Below, piece after piece: positions 24,231 to 34,334 of a DNA stretch of 50,722 bases; position 1 is the first letter of the stretch, and the number at the start of each line of letters is the position of its first letter. The notes beneath the pieces were generated by a model. That model did no database searches and was not told the DNA's origin. It saw nothing but the letters and a program-made list of their open reading frames with translations. This DNA comes from an uncultured Oscillospiraceae bacterium (GTDB lineage: Bacteria > Bacillota > Clostridia > Oscillospirales > Oscillospiraceae). The stretch covers positions 1-50,722 of the forward strand of contig CALXFT010000010.1 in NCBI GenBank assembly GCA_944387635.1. Direction: 5' to 3'. The position numbers and the translations under genes were made by a program.

Positions 24231-25835
24231 TCAGAAATCCTTCCCCAGGGAGTTGTAGGTGGGCAGCAGCTTGGGAGAGACCACACCGGTGTCCACACCG
24301 GCCTGGTCCAGAGCCGCGTGGAAGGCCTCCACATGGGACAGGGCTGCTCTGCCCGGAGTGACCCCGGCGGCCTTGGCGGCGGCATGCCGGCCCGCGCTGC
24401 GGCCGAAGACGATGATGTCCAGCAGGCTGTTGCCCATGAGCCGGTTCCGGCCGTGGATGCCGCCCACAGCCTCGCCGGCCACGAACAGGTTCTCCACATC
24501 GGACTGGCCGTCCACGGAGATCTTCAGGCCGCCGTTCTGGTAGTGGAGGGTGGGGTAGACCAGGATGGGCTCCTTGCGGATGTCGATGCCGTACTTGCCG
24601 AACATGCGCATCATGGCGGGGATTCGCTTTTCAATGGTGCCGGGGCCGTGCTTGCGCTCGATCATGGGGGTGTCCAGCCAGACGGCATAGCCCGCCGGGG
24701 TCTTCACCCCGTTGCCCCGGTCGGAGCACTCCCGGATGATGGCGGCGGCGGACACGTCCCGGGTCTCCAGGGGGTTCATGAAGGCCTGGCCCTTGGCGTT
24801 GATGAGCATGGCGCCTACGGAGCGGACCTTTTCCGTGACCAGAGCGCCGAAGATCTGGGCGGGGAAGGCGGCGCCGGTGGGATGGTATTGCAGGGTGTCG
24901 GGGTACAGCAGCCGCGCCCCGGCCCGATAGCCCAGGACCAGGCCGTCGGCGGTGGCGCCGTAGTGGTTGGAGGTGGGGAAGCCCTGGTAGTGGAGCCGTC
25001 CCGCGCCGCCGGTGGCCAGGACCACGGTCTTGGCCCGGGCGATCAGCAGTTCCCGGGTCTCCATGTTCATGAGCACCGCGCCGGCGCACCGGCCCGACTC
25101 GTCCAGAAGCAGCTCCACGGCGGAGGTGAAGTCGATGACGGGAATGCCCCGGTTGATCACCTCGTCCCGGAGGGTCCGCATGATCTCCGCGCCGGAGTAG
25201 TCCTTGGCCGCGTGCATGCGCTTGCGGGAAGTGCCGCCGCCGTGGGTGGTAATCATGGTGCCGTCGGGGGCCTTGTCGAATTCCACGCCCAGATTGCTCA
25301 GCCACTGGATGGCCTCAGGGGCCTCGGTGACCAGTTTCGCCAGCAGGTCCTTCTGGGCGGCGAAGTGGCCGCCGCCGTAGGCGTCCAGGAAGTGCTGGGC
25401 GGGAGAGTCGCCGGGCTTGTCCGCAGCCTGGATTCCGCCCTCGGCCATCATGGTGTTGGCGTCGCCCATGCGCAGCTTGGTCACAACCATGACCTTGGCT
25501 CCGGCCTGGTGGGCCTCAATGGCCGCGGAAGCGCCGGCGCCGCCGCCGCCGATGACCAGCACGTCGGTCTCGTAGTCGGCTTTGCGCAAATCCATGGACG
25601 GGGAGATCCGGGAGCGGCCCTGGAGCAGGGCGGCCAGCTCCCTGGGTACCTTCTGGCCCTTGCTGGGGCCTACCCGCAGGACCTCGAACTGGTCCTCCCG
25701 GTAGTCCGGGTGGTAGGTCTTCAGCAGATCTTCCTTCTCCTGGGCCGTCATGCGGGGAGGATCTATGTGGATGTTGGTTTCACGGGCAGCTGCCACCAGT
25801 TCGGCGGAGGCAGCAATGACAGGATCTTGATACAT
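24231..25835 (-). CDS. frdA: Soluble fumarate reductase flavoprotein subunit (FrdA/TfrA-like)
   Basis: 534 residues. Predicted to reduce fumarate to succinate. The FAD-binding fold begins after an unusual extension of about 88 residues: DVLVIGGGGAGASAA (91-105), then NTMMAEGGI (127-135), YHPTGAAFP (317-325), and GEAVGGIHGRNRLMGNSLLD (454-473), the fumarate reductase signature. The His that binds FAD covalently in membrane SdhA/FrdA is Asn127 here, so FAD should be non-covalent, as in soluble thiol:fumarate reductase. There is no cytochrome b gene. It follows frdB by 12 bases at the end of a flx-hdr operon. An L-aspartate oxidase role is unlikely given the context. Confidence 0.85.
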   Translation of the reverse strand: MYQDPVIAASAELVAAARETNIHIDPPRMTAQEKEDLLKTYHPDYREDQFEVLRVGPSKGQKVPRELAALLQGRSRISPSMDLRKADYETDVLVIGGGGAGASAAIEAHQAGAKVMVVTKLRMGDANTMMAEGGIQAADKPGDSPAQHFLDAYGGGHFAAQKDLLAKLVTEAPEAIQWLSNLGVEFDKAPDGTMITTHGGGTSRKRMHAAKDYSGAEIMRTLRDEVINRGIPVIDFTSAVELLLDESGRCAGAVLMNMETRELLIARAKTVVLATGGAGRLHYQGFPTSNHYGATADGLVLGYRAGARLLYPDTLQYHPTGAAFPAQIFGALVTEKVRSVGAMLINAKGQAFMNPLETRDVSAAAIIRECSDRGNGVKTPAGYAVWLDTPMIERKHGPGTIEKRIPAMMRMFGKYGIDIRKEPILVYPTLHYQNGGLKISVDGQSDVENLFVAGEAVGGIHGRNRLMGNSLLDIIVFGRSAGRHAAAKAAGVTPGRAALSHVEAFHAALDQAGVDTGVVSPKLLPTYNSLGKDF

Positions 25836-25847
25836 GTTCGCCCCTCC

Positions 25848-26522
25848 TTACTTTTCGATGTCCCGGGTGTTGTACAGACGGCGCAGCTCCTCGGGAGACT
25901 GGGCCATGAGCTCCTGGAGCAGGGCCTCGTACCGGCCCTCTTTGATCTCCTCCACCCGCTTGTCCAAATGCTCGCAGATGGGAGCCAGGTATTTGCCGTT
26001 GAGGCGGCGGGCCAGCATGGCCACCTGGGGATGGGAGATGCCGGCGGGACACCGGGAGGAGCAGACGCCGCACATGACGCAGTCGAAGCTCTCCTCGGCG
26101 CACTTTTCGTACTCGCCCCGCTGGGCGTAGGCGATGTACTGCATGACGTTCAGGCCCTGGGTGCAGGCCTTGGTGCAGGCGTTGCAGCCTACGCAGGCGT
26201 AGATCTCCGGGTACAGCTGCATCATGATCTGCTGGGAGGGACGCACCTTTTCAATGTCGTAGACCGCCTTGACCAGGGGGAAGAAGGGCAGGGTTGCCAC
26301 ATACATGTTGTCCTCGACCTTGGTTGAGCAGGCCAGGCAGGCGTGGAGCTCCCGGTCTCCGGCGATCCGGTACAAGGTGGCGCATGCGCCGCAGAAGCCG
26401 TTGCGGCAGCCGCAGCCCCGGACAAGCTGGTATCCGGCAAACTCCATGGCCTCCATAATGGTGGCGCTGGCGGGCACGGCGTAGCGCTTGCCGTAGAGGT
26501 ATACGTTAACCATTTGTTCCAT
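25848..26522 (-). CDS. frdB: Fumarate reductase iron-sulfur subunit (TfrB N-terminal-like)
   Basis: 224 residues. An N-terminal 2Fe-2S domain has Cys37, 39, 44, 47, 62 and 65 (RGCGCRNGFCGAC, ACLAC). Two CxxCxxCxxxC sites follow: Cys110/113/116/120 and Cys148/151/154/158. Usual SdhB/FrdB has one 4Fe-4S and one 3Fe-4S site; here both look like full 4Fe-4S sites. The HdrB-like CCG half of TfrB (thiol:fumarate reductase) is missing, but separate HdrB and HdrC are encoded in the same operon. It should pass electrons to FrdA. It lies 12 bases after flxA. Confidence 0.85.
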   Translation of the reverse strand: MEQMVNVYLYGKRYAVPASATIMEAMEFAGYQLVRGCGCRNGFCGACATLYRIAGDRELHACLACSTKVEDNMYVATLPFFPLVKAVYDIEKVRPSQQIMMQLYPEIYACVGCNACTKACTQGLNVMQYIAYAQRGEYEKCAEESFDCVMCGVCSSRCPAGISHPQVAMLARRLNGKYLAPICEHLDKRVEEIKEGRYEALLQELMAQSPEELRRLYNTRDIEK

Positions 26523-26534
26523 TGTCTCGTCTCC

Positions 26535-27368
26535 TTAATATTCATCCGGAAGCTGGGCCATCTGGTCCAGCCGGAACACCGGGCCGTCCTTGCAGACGTA
26601 CTTGTCGCCGATGTTGCACCGGCCGCACTTGCCCAGGGCGCACTTCATTTTCAGCTCGAAGGTGGTGTAGACCTGGTCCCGCCGAAAGCCCAGCTCCTCC
26701 AGACCGGCCAGGGTGAACTTGATCATTACGGGAGGTCCGCACATGACCACGGTCTTGCCCGTGTCGAAGGCCAGCTCCTTGACGTAGTTGGGAACGAAGC
26801 CCACATGGCCGTCCCAGTCGGGCTGGGGGTTGTCGATGGTCAGGTGGACGGTGACGCCGTCCTCCCGGCACCATTGCTGGAGGATCTCATCGTAGTCCAC
26901 CAGGTCCTCCTTGCTCCGGGCGCCGTAGACGATGTCCACGGAACCGTAGCGGCCGCGGTGGTGGCGGACGTAGTTGATTACCGAGCGCAGAGGCGCCAGG
27001 CCGATGCCGCCGGCGATGAACAGCAGGTCCTTCCCCACAAAGTCCGTGTCCACGGGGAAGCCGTTGCCGTAGGGACCCCGGAGCGTCACCTGCTGGCCCG
27101 GCTCAATGGCGTGGAGCCAATTGGTGACGCAGCCGCACTTCTTGATGGAGAACTCCAGGTAATCGGCGTTGGTGGGGGAGGAGGTAATGGAGAACAGAGC
27201 CTCGCCGACGCCGGGCATGGAAAGCATGGCGCACTGGCCGGGAATGTGCTCCATGGGCTTCTTCCCGTCCAGACCCACCACCCGGAAGGTCTTGACGTCG
27301 GGGGTGTCGGTGCGGATGTCGGTGACCAGGGCCACCATGGGGATCAGAGGATCGCGCAAAATGCTCAT
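26535..27368 (-). CDS. flxA: FAD/NAD(P)-binding flavin oxidoreductase subunit FlxA
   Basis: 277 residues from the ATG at 27366-27368, which overlaps the flxB stop by 4 bases. A ferredoxin-NADP reductase fold: an FAD domain with FSITSSP (59-65), a nucleotide domain with AGGIGLAPLRS (119-129) and MCGPP, and a C-terminal 2Fe-2S site with Cys243, 248, 251 and 259. It is related to the gamma subunits of sulfhydrogenase and anaerobic sulfite reductase. In FlxABCD-HdrABC it is the NADH entry point. The name is based on gene order together with domains. Confidence 0.85.
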   Translation of the reverse strand: MSILRDPLIPMVALVTDIRTDTPDVKTFRVVGLDGKKPMEHIPGQCAMLSMPGVGEALFSITSSPTNADYLEFSIKKCGCVTNWLHAIEPGQQVTLRGPYGNGFPVDTDFVGKDLLFIAGGIGLAPLRSVINYVRHHRGRYGSVDIVYGARSKEDLVDYDEILQQWCREDGVTVHLTIDNPQPDWDGHVGFVPNYVKELAFDTGKTVVMCGPPVMIKFTLAGLEELGFRRDQVYTTFELKMKCALGKCGRCNIGDKYVCKDGPVFRLDQMAQLPDEY

Positions 27369-28366
27369 GCTTTGCCCTCCTTCAACGCTTTGGCGACTTT
27401 GACAATGTTCATGGAGATGGGACACTTTTGCAGGCACCTTCCGCAGCCGACGCAGCCGATCTGCCCGGCGTGGTTGTTGGGGTGGTAGACCAGCTTGTGC
27501 ATGAAGCGCTGACGGAACCGCTCCTTCTGCGTGGGCCGGTTGGTGCCGTGGGCCATCATGGTGAAGTCGGAGTACATGCAGCTGTCCCAGCAGCGGAACC
27601 GGCGGATCGTGGCGCCGCCGTCGAAGTCCTCGACGTCGTAGCACTGGCAGGTGGGGCAGACAAAGGTGCAGCTGCCGCAGCCCAGGCAGCTCTGGGAGAG
27701 GCTGTCCCAGACGGGGCTGTTGAACCAGTCCATCAGGGGCTTCTCCCCGAAGACCGAGAAGTCCAGATCCTTCAGAGGCAGCCTATGGAAGACGGAGGCG
27801 TCGGTCTGCGGTTTCTCTCCCTGGCCAAGCTGAGGCAGGGAGGAAAGAAGGGCCTGGCCTTTTTCCGTGTTGGCCTCTAAGTACAGGGTGTCCTCCATGG
27901 CCCAGCAGGAGACGTCTCCGGCAGGGGCCTGGGGATCGATGCCCAGGCTGGTGCAGAAGCAGGTCTCCTCGGGCTCGGAGCAGGCCAGGGTCATGACCGT
28001 GGCGTGGGACCGGCGGTCGGCGTAGAAGGTGTCCACAGGGTCGGAAAGGAACACGGAGTCCAGAATGTCAAAGCTGCGGCAGTCACAGGCCCGGACGCCG
28101 AAAATTACGAAGTCCTCCACTTCCTCCCGGCCCGGCTCCACCTGAATCCGGCGGCCGGAGACCTTGAAGTTCACCAGATTCTCCACCTGGGGGAAGAACA
28201 GGTCCTTGGCGCTGCGGCCGGTGTTCAGGGCCTTGGTCATGGACAGGCCCGGCGTCCAGAGGGTAAAGGCCGGCTGGCCCGCCGCGTCGGCGGGGATGTA
28301 GAGCTTCTGAGCCGCGGCAATGGCGGCGAAGAGACTGTCAAGTTCGGAAAGCTTCCAGGTTTTCAT
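27365..28366 (-). CDS. flxB: 4Fe-4S electron-transfer subunit FlxB
   Basis: 333 residues. An AsrA/HydB-like protein with two C-terminal ferredoxin-type sites, Cys227/230/233/237 and Cys305/308/311/315, plus further cysteines (94, 96, 129, 136, 138) in the N-terminal region. It would relay electrons from FlxA towards FlxC/FlxD and HdrA. Both ends overlap neighbours by 4 bases, indicating a tightly coupled complex. No signal peptide, so cytoplasmic. Confidence 0.85.
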   Translation of the reverse strand: MKTWKLSELDSLFAAIAAAQKLYIPADAAGQPAFTLWTPGLSMTKALNTGRSAKDLFFPQVENLVNFKVSGRRIQVEPGREEVEDFVIFGVRACDCRSFDILDSVFLSDPVDTFYADRRSHATVMTLACSEPEETCFCTSLGIDPQAPAGDVSCWAMEDTLYLEANTEKGQALLSSLPQLGQGEKPQTDASVFHRLPLKDLDFSVFGEKPLMDWFNSPVWDSLSQSCLGCGSCTFVCPTCQCYDVEDFDGGATIRRFRCWDSCMYSDFTMMAHGTNRPTQKERFRQRFMHKLVYHPNNHAGQIGCVGCGRCLQKCPISMNIVKVAKALKEGKA

Positions 28367-29337
28367 TGGCCGTCCCTCCCGTTGGTGATGATGGATGCCT
28401 CCGGGTCCTCCGGGGTGAAGGCCAGCATGGGGGGCTTGGAATCAAAGTCAGCGCCCGCCTGGTAGGGACCGTACAGCTGGTTCATGTCCTTGATGAGCTT
28501 CCGGTTCAGCAGATGCAGGGGGATGCCCTGGGGGCAGACCCGGGAGCACTCGCCGCAGTCGGTGCAGCGTCCGGCCACGTGGAAGGCCCGGATGATGTGG
28601 AACAGGTTCTCTTCAAAGCTGTCGGCGGCGGCCTTGTTCCGGACCCCGGAGCCGGGGTTGTCGAAGACGCACTTTTCGCAGGAGCAGGCGGGGCAGACAT
28701 TGCGGCAGGCGTTGCAGCGGATGCACTTGCTCAGCTCGCTTCTCCAGAAGGCGAACCGCTCTTCCGGCGTCATGGCCTCCAGGGCCTCCACCTGGGCGAA
28801 GCGGTCGGAGGGAAGATCCCCGCCCTGCTCGCCGATGATCTCGTCGCAGTCGTTTAAGCGCTTGCTCTTGCAGACGCGGCACCGGAGGGACAGGGCCTCC
28901 CGGCGGGGGACGGTCTTCTCCCCGTAGAGGGTGGAGACGATCAGATTGTCCCCCACCTCCCGGGCGGCGGTGACGCCCCTGAGGCCCAGGGCCTTCAGAG
29001 AGTCCATGTCGATCATGCCGTCGCACTGGACGCCTACGGCATAGACCTTGTCCCGGGCGATCCGGTGCTCCTTTTGCAGCTGGACAAAGGAGAAGGTGTC
29101 GCAGGGCTTTAAGAACACGGCGATCTTCCCCTCTTTCCGGCTCTCGGCGATGAGGTACTTGGACAGGTTCGGCCCGCAGAAGGGGTTATAGACCATCTGG
29201 GTCCGGACCTCTTCGGCGGAGGTGAACACCGCCGGGGTCACGTCGTAGAAAAATTCGCCGGTCTTCCAGCCCAGGACCCGGGTGCAGACGCCGCTTTCCA
29301 GCAGGGCGGCGGCTTTTTCCATTACTCTGTCTTGCAT
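28363..29337 (-). CDS. flxC: 4Fe-4S electron-transfer subunit FlxC (F420-hydrogenase beta-like)
   Basis: 324 residues from the ATG at 29335-29337; a longer frame would run deep into flxD. Residues 1-150 resemble the FrhB/FdhB-like fold (VYNPFCGPNLSKYL, VFLKPCDTFSFVQL, GVQCDGMID). Cysteines 153, 156 and 164 may bind a cluster. Two ferredoxin sites follow (Cys205/208/211/215 and Cys258/261/264/268), with an extra CSCEKC motif between them. It overlaps flxD by 16 bases and flxB by 4. Predicted to bridge FlxA/B and the MvhD-like FlxD. Confidence 0.83.
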   Translation of the reverse strand: MQDRVMEKAAALLESGVCTRVLGWKTGEFFYDVTPAVFTSAEEVRTQMVYNPFCGPNLSKYLIAESRKEGKIAVFLKPCDTFSFVQLQKEHRIARDKVYAVGVQCDGMIDMDSLKALGLRGVTAAREVGDNLIVSTLYGEKTVPRREALSLRCRVCKSKRLNDCDEIIGEQGGDLPSDRFAQVEALEAMTPEERFAFWRSELSKCIRCNACRNVCPACSCEKCVFDNPGSGVRNKAAADSFEENLFHIIRAFHVAGRCTDCGECSRVCPQGIPLHLLNRKLIKDMNQLYGPYQAGADFDSKPPMLAFTPEDPEASIITNGRDGQ

Positions 29338-29762
29338 CGCAGATCCTCCAATCTCCGGTTGGGTCCCAGCTTGATGATGGTTTCGGTGAAGTCGTTCATG
29401 GTGGCGGCGAATTTCGCGCCCTCGGCGGCGGAGACCCACTCCACCCGGGTCCGGCCCCGCTCAATGCCCATGTAGTCCAGCAGGGAGAACAGGAGCGTCA
29501 TCCGGCGGCGGGCATAGTAGTTGCCCGTGGTGTAGTGGCAGTCGCCGGGGTGGCAGCCGCACAGGATCACCCCGTCGGCGCCCCGCTGGAAGGCCCGCAG
29601 AATGAACATGGGGTTCAGGCGGCAGGAGCAGGGAATGCGGATGATCTTTACATTGGCGGGGTACTGCAGCCGGTTGGTGCCGGACAGATCCGCGCCCGCG
29701 TAGGAACACCAGTTGCAGCAGAAGGCCACAATGGTGGGCTTGAACGTTTCGTTTACCGGCAT
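29322..29762 (-). CDS. flxD: MvhD-like iron-sulfur subunit FlxD
   Basis: 146 residues from the ATG at 29760-29762. MvhD carries a 2Fe-2S centre and passes electrons to the flavin of HdrA. Conserved cysteines are visible at 15, 16 and 19 (CCNWCSYAGAD), 45 and 47 (PCSCRLNP), and 68, 70 and 75 (CGCHPGDCHY). It overlaps hdrA by 10 bases, consistent with a fixed subunit ratio. Confidence 0.92.
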   Translation of the reverse strand: MPVNETFKPTIVAFCCNWCSYAGADLSGTNRLQYPANVKIIRIPCSCRLNPMFILRAFQRGADGVILCGCHPGDCHYTTGNYYARRRMTLLFSLLDYMGIERGRTRVEWVSAAEGAKFAATMNDFTETIIKLGPNRRLEDLRCKTE

Positions 29763-31750
29763 ATGGCATCCACCTCCGCCATGATTTGTTGATTGGAGAA
29801 GCCCTGAAGGTCCATGGCTCCCGAGGGACAGGCAACGGTACAGGCGCCGCAGCCCTGGCACACCGCCGGATTCACCTGGGCCACGCGGCGGATCAGGGTG
29901 GTCCGGTTGGGACCCCGGAAGGGCTTGTCAATGTAGGTAATGGCCCCGTAGGGGCAGACCTTCTCACAGCTGGAGCAGCCGTTGCACATGAGCTCGTCGG
30001 GCTTGGCGGTGCAGGGGCTGCAGGTCAGGGAGTCCTTGACCAGCAGGCCGATGACCTTGGCGGCGGCGGCGCTGGCCTGGGCTACGGTCTCGGGGATATC
30101 CTTGGGACCCTGGCAGGCGCCGGAGAGGAAGATGCCCGCCGTGGGGCTCTCCACAGGGCGCAGCTTGGGATGGGCCTCGGTGAAGAAGTCGTTGGTGTCC
30201 ATGGAGGCGGTGAGCATGGTGGCCAGGGGCCGGGCGGTCTTGTCCGGCTCGATGGCGGCGGCCAGGATCACCATGTCCGCGTCGATGCGCAGCTGCCGCC
30301 CGCCCAGCAGGTCCGATGCCTGGACCTTCAGCTTGCCGTCCTGGGGAGTGACTTTGCCCACCATGCCCTTGATATAGTGCACGCCGTATTCCTCCACGGC
30401 CCGGCGGTAGAACTCGTCGAAGTTCTTGCCCGGGGTCCGGACGTCGATGTAGAACACATACACCTCCGTATCCGGGTACTTCTCCCGGATCAGCATGGCG
30501 TGCTTGGCGGTGTACATGCAGCAGATCTTGGAGCAGTAGGACTTGCCCTTCTCCCCGCCGTCGCACCGGGAGCCGACGCACTGGACGAAGACCAGGGTGT
30601 GGGGGTGGGAACCGTCCGAGGGCCGCAGCAGAGTGCCGCCGGTGGGTCCGGCCGCGTTCATCAGCCGCTCAAACTCCAGGCTGGTGACCACGTCGGGGCT
30701 CTGGGAGTAGGCGAACTCGTCGAACTTGTCCAGCCGGATGGGCTCGAAGCCGGTGGCCACCACAATGGCGCCGTATTCCCGGGTGATCAGCTGGTCTTGC
30801 TGCTTGTAGTCGATGGCCCCGGCGGTGCAGACCTTGGCGCAGACGCCGCACTTGCCGGACTTGAGCATGGTGCAGTAGTTGGGGTCGATGGCGGCCACCT
30901 TGGGTACGGCCTGGGCGAAGGGGATGTAAATGGCCCGCCGGTTGTCCAGGCCCAGGTTGAATTCGTTGGGTACCTTCTTCTGGGGACACTTCTCGGTGCA
31001 CAGGCCGCAGCCGGTGCACTTGGTCTCGTCCACATACCGGGCCTTCTTCCGGATGGTCACGGAGAAGCTGCCCACGAAGCCCTGGACCTTTTCCACCTGG
31101 GCGTAGGAGATGATGTCAATGTTCTCGTTCTGGGACGCGTCCACCATTTTCGGGGTCAGGATGCAGGCGGCGCAGTCCAGGGTGGGGAAGGTCTTGTCGA
31201 TCTGGGCCATTTTACCGCCGATGGTGGGCTTCTTCTCCACAATGTCCACGGGGAAGCCGGCCTCGGCAATGTCCAGAGCGGTCTGGATGCCGGCAATGCC
31301 GCCGCCGATGACCAAGGCCCGCTTGGTCACAGGGCTCTGTCCCGCGGTCAGGGGCGCGTTGAGCTGGACCTTGGCAATGGCGGCCCGGCCCAGGATCACG
31401 GCCTTTTCCGTGGCGGTGAGCTTGTCCTTGTGAATCCAGGAGCAGTGCTCCCGGATGTTGGCGATCTCCAGCAGGTAGGGGTTCAGGCCCGCCTTCTCCA
31501 CGGTCTTTCGGAAGGTGGCCTCGTGCATCCGGGGGGAGCAGGAGCAGATCACCACGCCGGTGAGCCGGTGCTCCCGGATGGCGTTCTGGATCATCTCCTG
31601 GCCCGCCTGGGAGCACATATATTGGTAGTGGGTGGAGTACACCACGCCCGGCTCCTGGGCCAGGGTCTGGGCCACCTTTTCCACGTCTACAGTGGCGGCA
31701 ATGTTGCTGCCGCACCAGCAGACGAATACGCCGATTCTTTGCATACTCAA
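29753..31750 (-). CDS. hdrA: Heterodisulfide reductase subunit A (electron-bifurcating flavoprotein)
   Basis: 665 residues, the common HdrA length. The N-terminal domain has CWCGSNI (11-17) and CSCSPRMHE. The FAD fold has VIGGGIAGIQTALDIAEAG (147-165) and PTIGGKMAQIDKTFPTLDC. Inserted ferredoxin sites lie at Cys245/248/251/255 and around Cys293-308, and two more are at the C terminus (CNGCSSCEKVC, CQGCGACTVAC). HdrA holds the bifurcating FAD, which splits electron pairs between ferredoxin and HdrBC. No selenocysteine is needed. It overlaps hdrC by 4 bases. Confidence 0.95.
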   Translation of the reverse strand: MSMQRIGVFVCWCGSNIAATVDVEKVAQTLAQEPGVVYSTHYQYMCSQAGQEMIQNAIREHRLTGVVICSCSPRMHEATFRKTVEKAGLNPYLLEIANIREHCSWIHKDKLTATEKAVILGRAAIAKVQLNAPLTAGQSPVTKRALVIGGGIAGIQTALDIAEAGFPVDIVEKKPTIGGKMAQIDKTFPTLDCAACILTPKMVDASQNENIDIISYAQVEKVQGFVGSFSVTIRKKARYVDETKCTGCGLCTEKCPQKKVPNEFNLGLDNRRAIYIPFAQAVPKVAAIDPNYCTMLKSGKCGVCAKVCTAGAIDYKQQDQLITREYGAIVVATGFEPIRLDKFDEFAYSQSPDVVTSLEFERLMNAAGPTGGTLLRPSDGSHPHTLVFVQCVGSRCDGGEKGKSYCSKICCMYTAKHAMLIREKYPDTEVYVFYIDVRTPGKNFDEFYRRAVEEYGVHYIKGMVGKVTPQDGKLKVQASDLLGGRQLRIDADMVILAAAIEPDKTARPLATMLTASMDTNDFFTEAHPKLRPVESPTAGIFLSGACQGPKDIPETVAQASAAAAKVIGLLVKDSLTCSPCTAKPDELMCNGCSSCEKVCPYGAITYIDKPFRGPNRTTLIRRVAQVNPAVCQGCGACTVACPSGAMDLQGFSNQQIMAEVDAICR

Positions 31751-32133
31751 CCTCCCTTGCTGTATTTGCGCAGGGCGCTGGTGATGGCCTGCTGGGGCAG
31801 GTCCTCCTCCAGAAGCCCGGGGATCTGATCCGGCTTCATGTGGTTGCCGCCCTGCTGCCGGATCACGGCCAGGCGCACGGCCTCGATGATGTGGGCGGGC
31901 TCCACGTTTCTGGGGCAGCGCTCCACACAGGCAAAGCAGCTTAAGCAGGTGTAGATCCCCCTGGAGGCCATGAGCTCCTCCACCCGTCCGCTCTGGACCA
32001 TGTCCACGAACTGGTGGGGATGGTACTCCATCCGGTCATAGGCGGGGCAGGCGGCGGTGCACTTGCCGCACTTCATGCATTTGCGGGGGTTGACCCCGGA
32101 AATGTCCTGAATCCGCTGGGTCCAATCGCTCAT
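31747..32133 (-). CDS. hdrC: Heterodisulfide reductase subunit C
   Basis: 128 residues with two 4Fe-4S sites, Cys19/22/25/29 (CMKCGKCTAAC) and Cys63/66/69/73 (CLSCFACVERC). It wires HdrA to HdrB. It overlaps hdrB and hdrA by 4 bases each. The organism should lack the methanogen CoM-S-S-CoB substrate, so the electron acceptor downstream of HdrB is different. Confidence 0.93.
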   Translation of the reverse strand: MSDWTQRIQDISGVNPRKCMKCGKCTAACPAYDRMEYHPHQFVDMVQSGRVEELMASRGIYTCLSCFACVERCPRNVEPAHIIEAVRLAVIRQQGGNHMKPDQIPGLLEEDLPQQAITSALRKYSKGG

Positions 32134-32921
32134 TGCGCTTCCTCCTTAAGGCCCAGGGCCTGGGCCAGCAGTTCGGTGAAGTAGACCACCGGCAGCTTGC
32201 CGCCGCCGTTTTTCTGAAGGTTGTACAGGCACAGGGGGCAGGCGGTGGTCAGGGTTTCGGCTCCCTGGGCGGCGGCGTTGTCCTCCACGGCGGCGGCTCT
32301 GGTCCGGGCCAGGGACCGGTCCTCCAGGGTCACATAGCCGCCGCAGCACTCGTTGCGCTGGGCGTAGATCACAGGCTCGGCGCCGATTGCCCGGATAAAG
32401 TCCTCCATAATGGTGGGATTCTCCGGATCGTCAAAGGCCATCTGGCGGCTGGGCCGCAGAAGCAGGCAGCCGTAGTAGGCGCCGATTTTTTTCCCCGTCA
32501 GGGGGTTCTTCACCTGCTTTGCCAGGTTGTCGAAGCCCACCGCGTCCCGCAGGACCTCCAGATAGTGCAGCACCTGAGTTTCTCCCGCGTAGGGGGTCTC
32601 CGGGGCCAGGTAGGTGTTGGCCCGGTCGCGGAAGGTCTCGTCCCGGGCGATATCGCAGTTGGTCCGCTTGATCACATGGTGGCAGGCCGAGCACAGTGTG
32701 ACCAGGGGGCGGTTTAACGCCCGGGCGTCCATGAGAGCCCGGACCGAGGACAGGCGGCTGGCAATCTCATCCTTGGCCAGGGGATAGACCGCCCCGCAGC
32801 ACTGCCACTGGGGCAGCTCCTCCAGGGTGATCCCCAGGGCCTCCATGGAGACCCTGCCCCACCGGTCCAGGTCCGCGGCCTGGGTCTTCAGGGTGCAGCC
32901 GGGGAAATAGGCATAGGTCAT
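32130..32921 (-). CDS. hdrB: Heterodisulfide reductase subunit B
   Basis: 263 residues. Both CCG domains are intact: Cys9, Cys41-Cys42, Cys77, Cys80 for the first and Cys152, Cys192-Cys193, Cys228, Cys231 for the second. In methanogen HdrB these bind two non-cubane 4Fe-4S clusters that reduce the disulfide. Retention of all ligands argues for a working thiol/disulfide site or a relay to the fumarate reductase encoded downstream. AGGAGG precedes the ATG; 14 bases separate it from fumC. Confidence 0.93.
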   Translation of the reverse strand: MTYAYFPGCTLKTQAADLDRWGRVSMEALGITLEELPQWQCCGAVYPLAKDEIASRLSSVRALMDARALNRPLVTLCSACHHVIKRTNCDIARDETFRDRANTYLAPETPYAGETQVLHYLEVLRDAVGFDNLAKQVKNPLTGKKIGAYYGCLLLRPSRQMAFDDPENPTIMEDFIRAIGAEPVIYAQRNECCGGYVTLEDRSLARTRAAAVEDNAAAQGAETLTTACPLCLYNLQKNGGGKLPVVYFTELLAQALGLKEEAQ

Positions 32922-32935
32922 GGCGTCTTTCCTCC

Positions 32936-34312
<1,377 letters not shown>

Positions 34313-34334
34313 TGGTTCCTCCTGTTGTCTGTAA

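Noticed and set aside
24231-25835. FrdA considered as L-aspartate oxidase (NadB) or urocanate/flavocytochrome-type reductase
   Set aside because: No nadA or nadC nearby, no haem-binding motifs and no signal peptide; the fumarate reductase signature and neighbouring FrdB support a fumarate reductase.
29786-31828. 680-codon open frame on the plus strand opposite hdrA
   Set aside because: Composition is typical of an antisense shadow; hdrA on the other strand has all flavin and iron-sulfur motifs.
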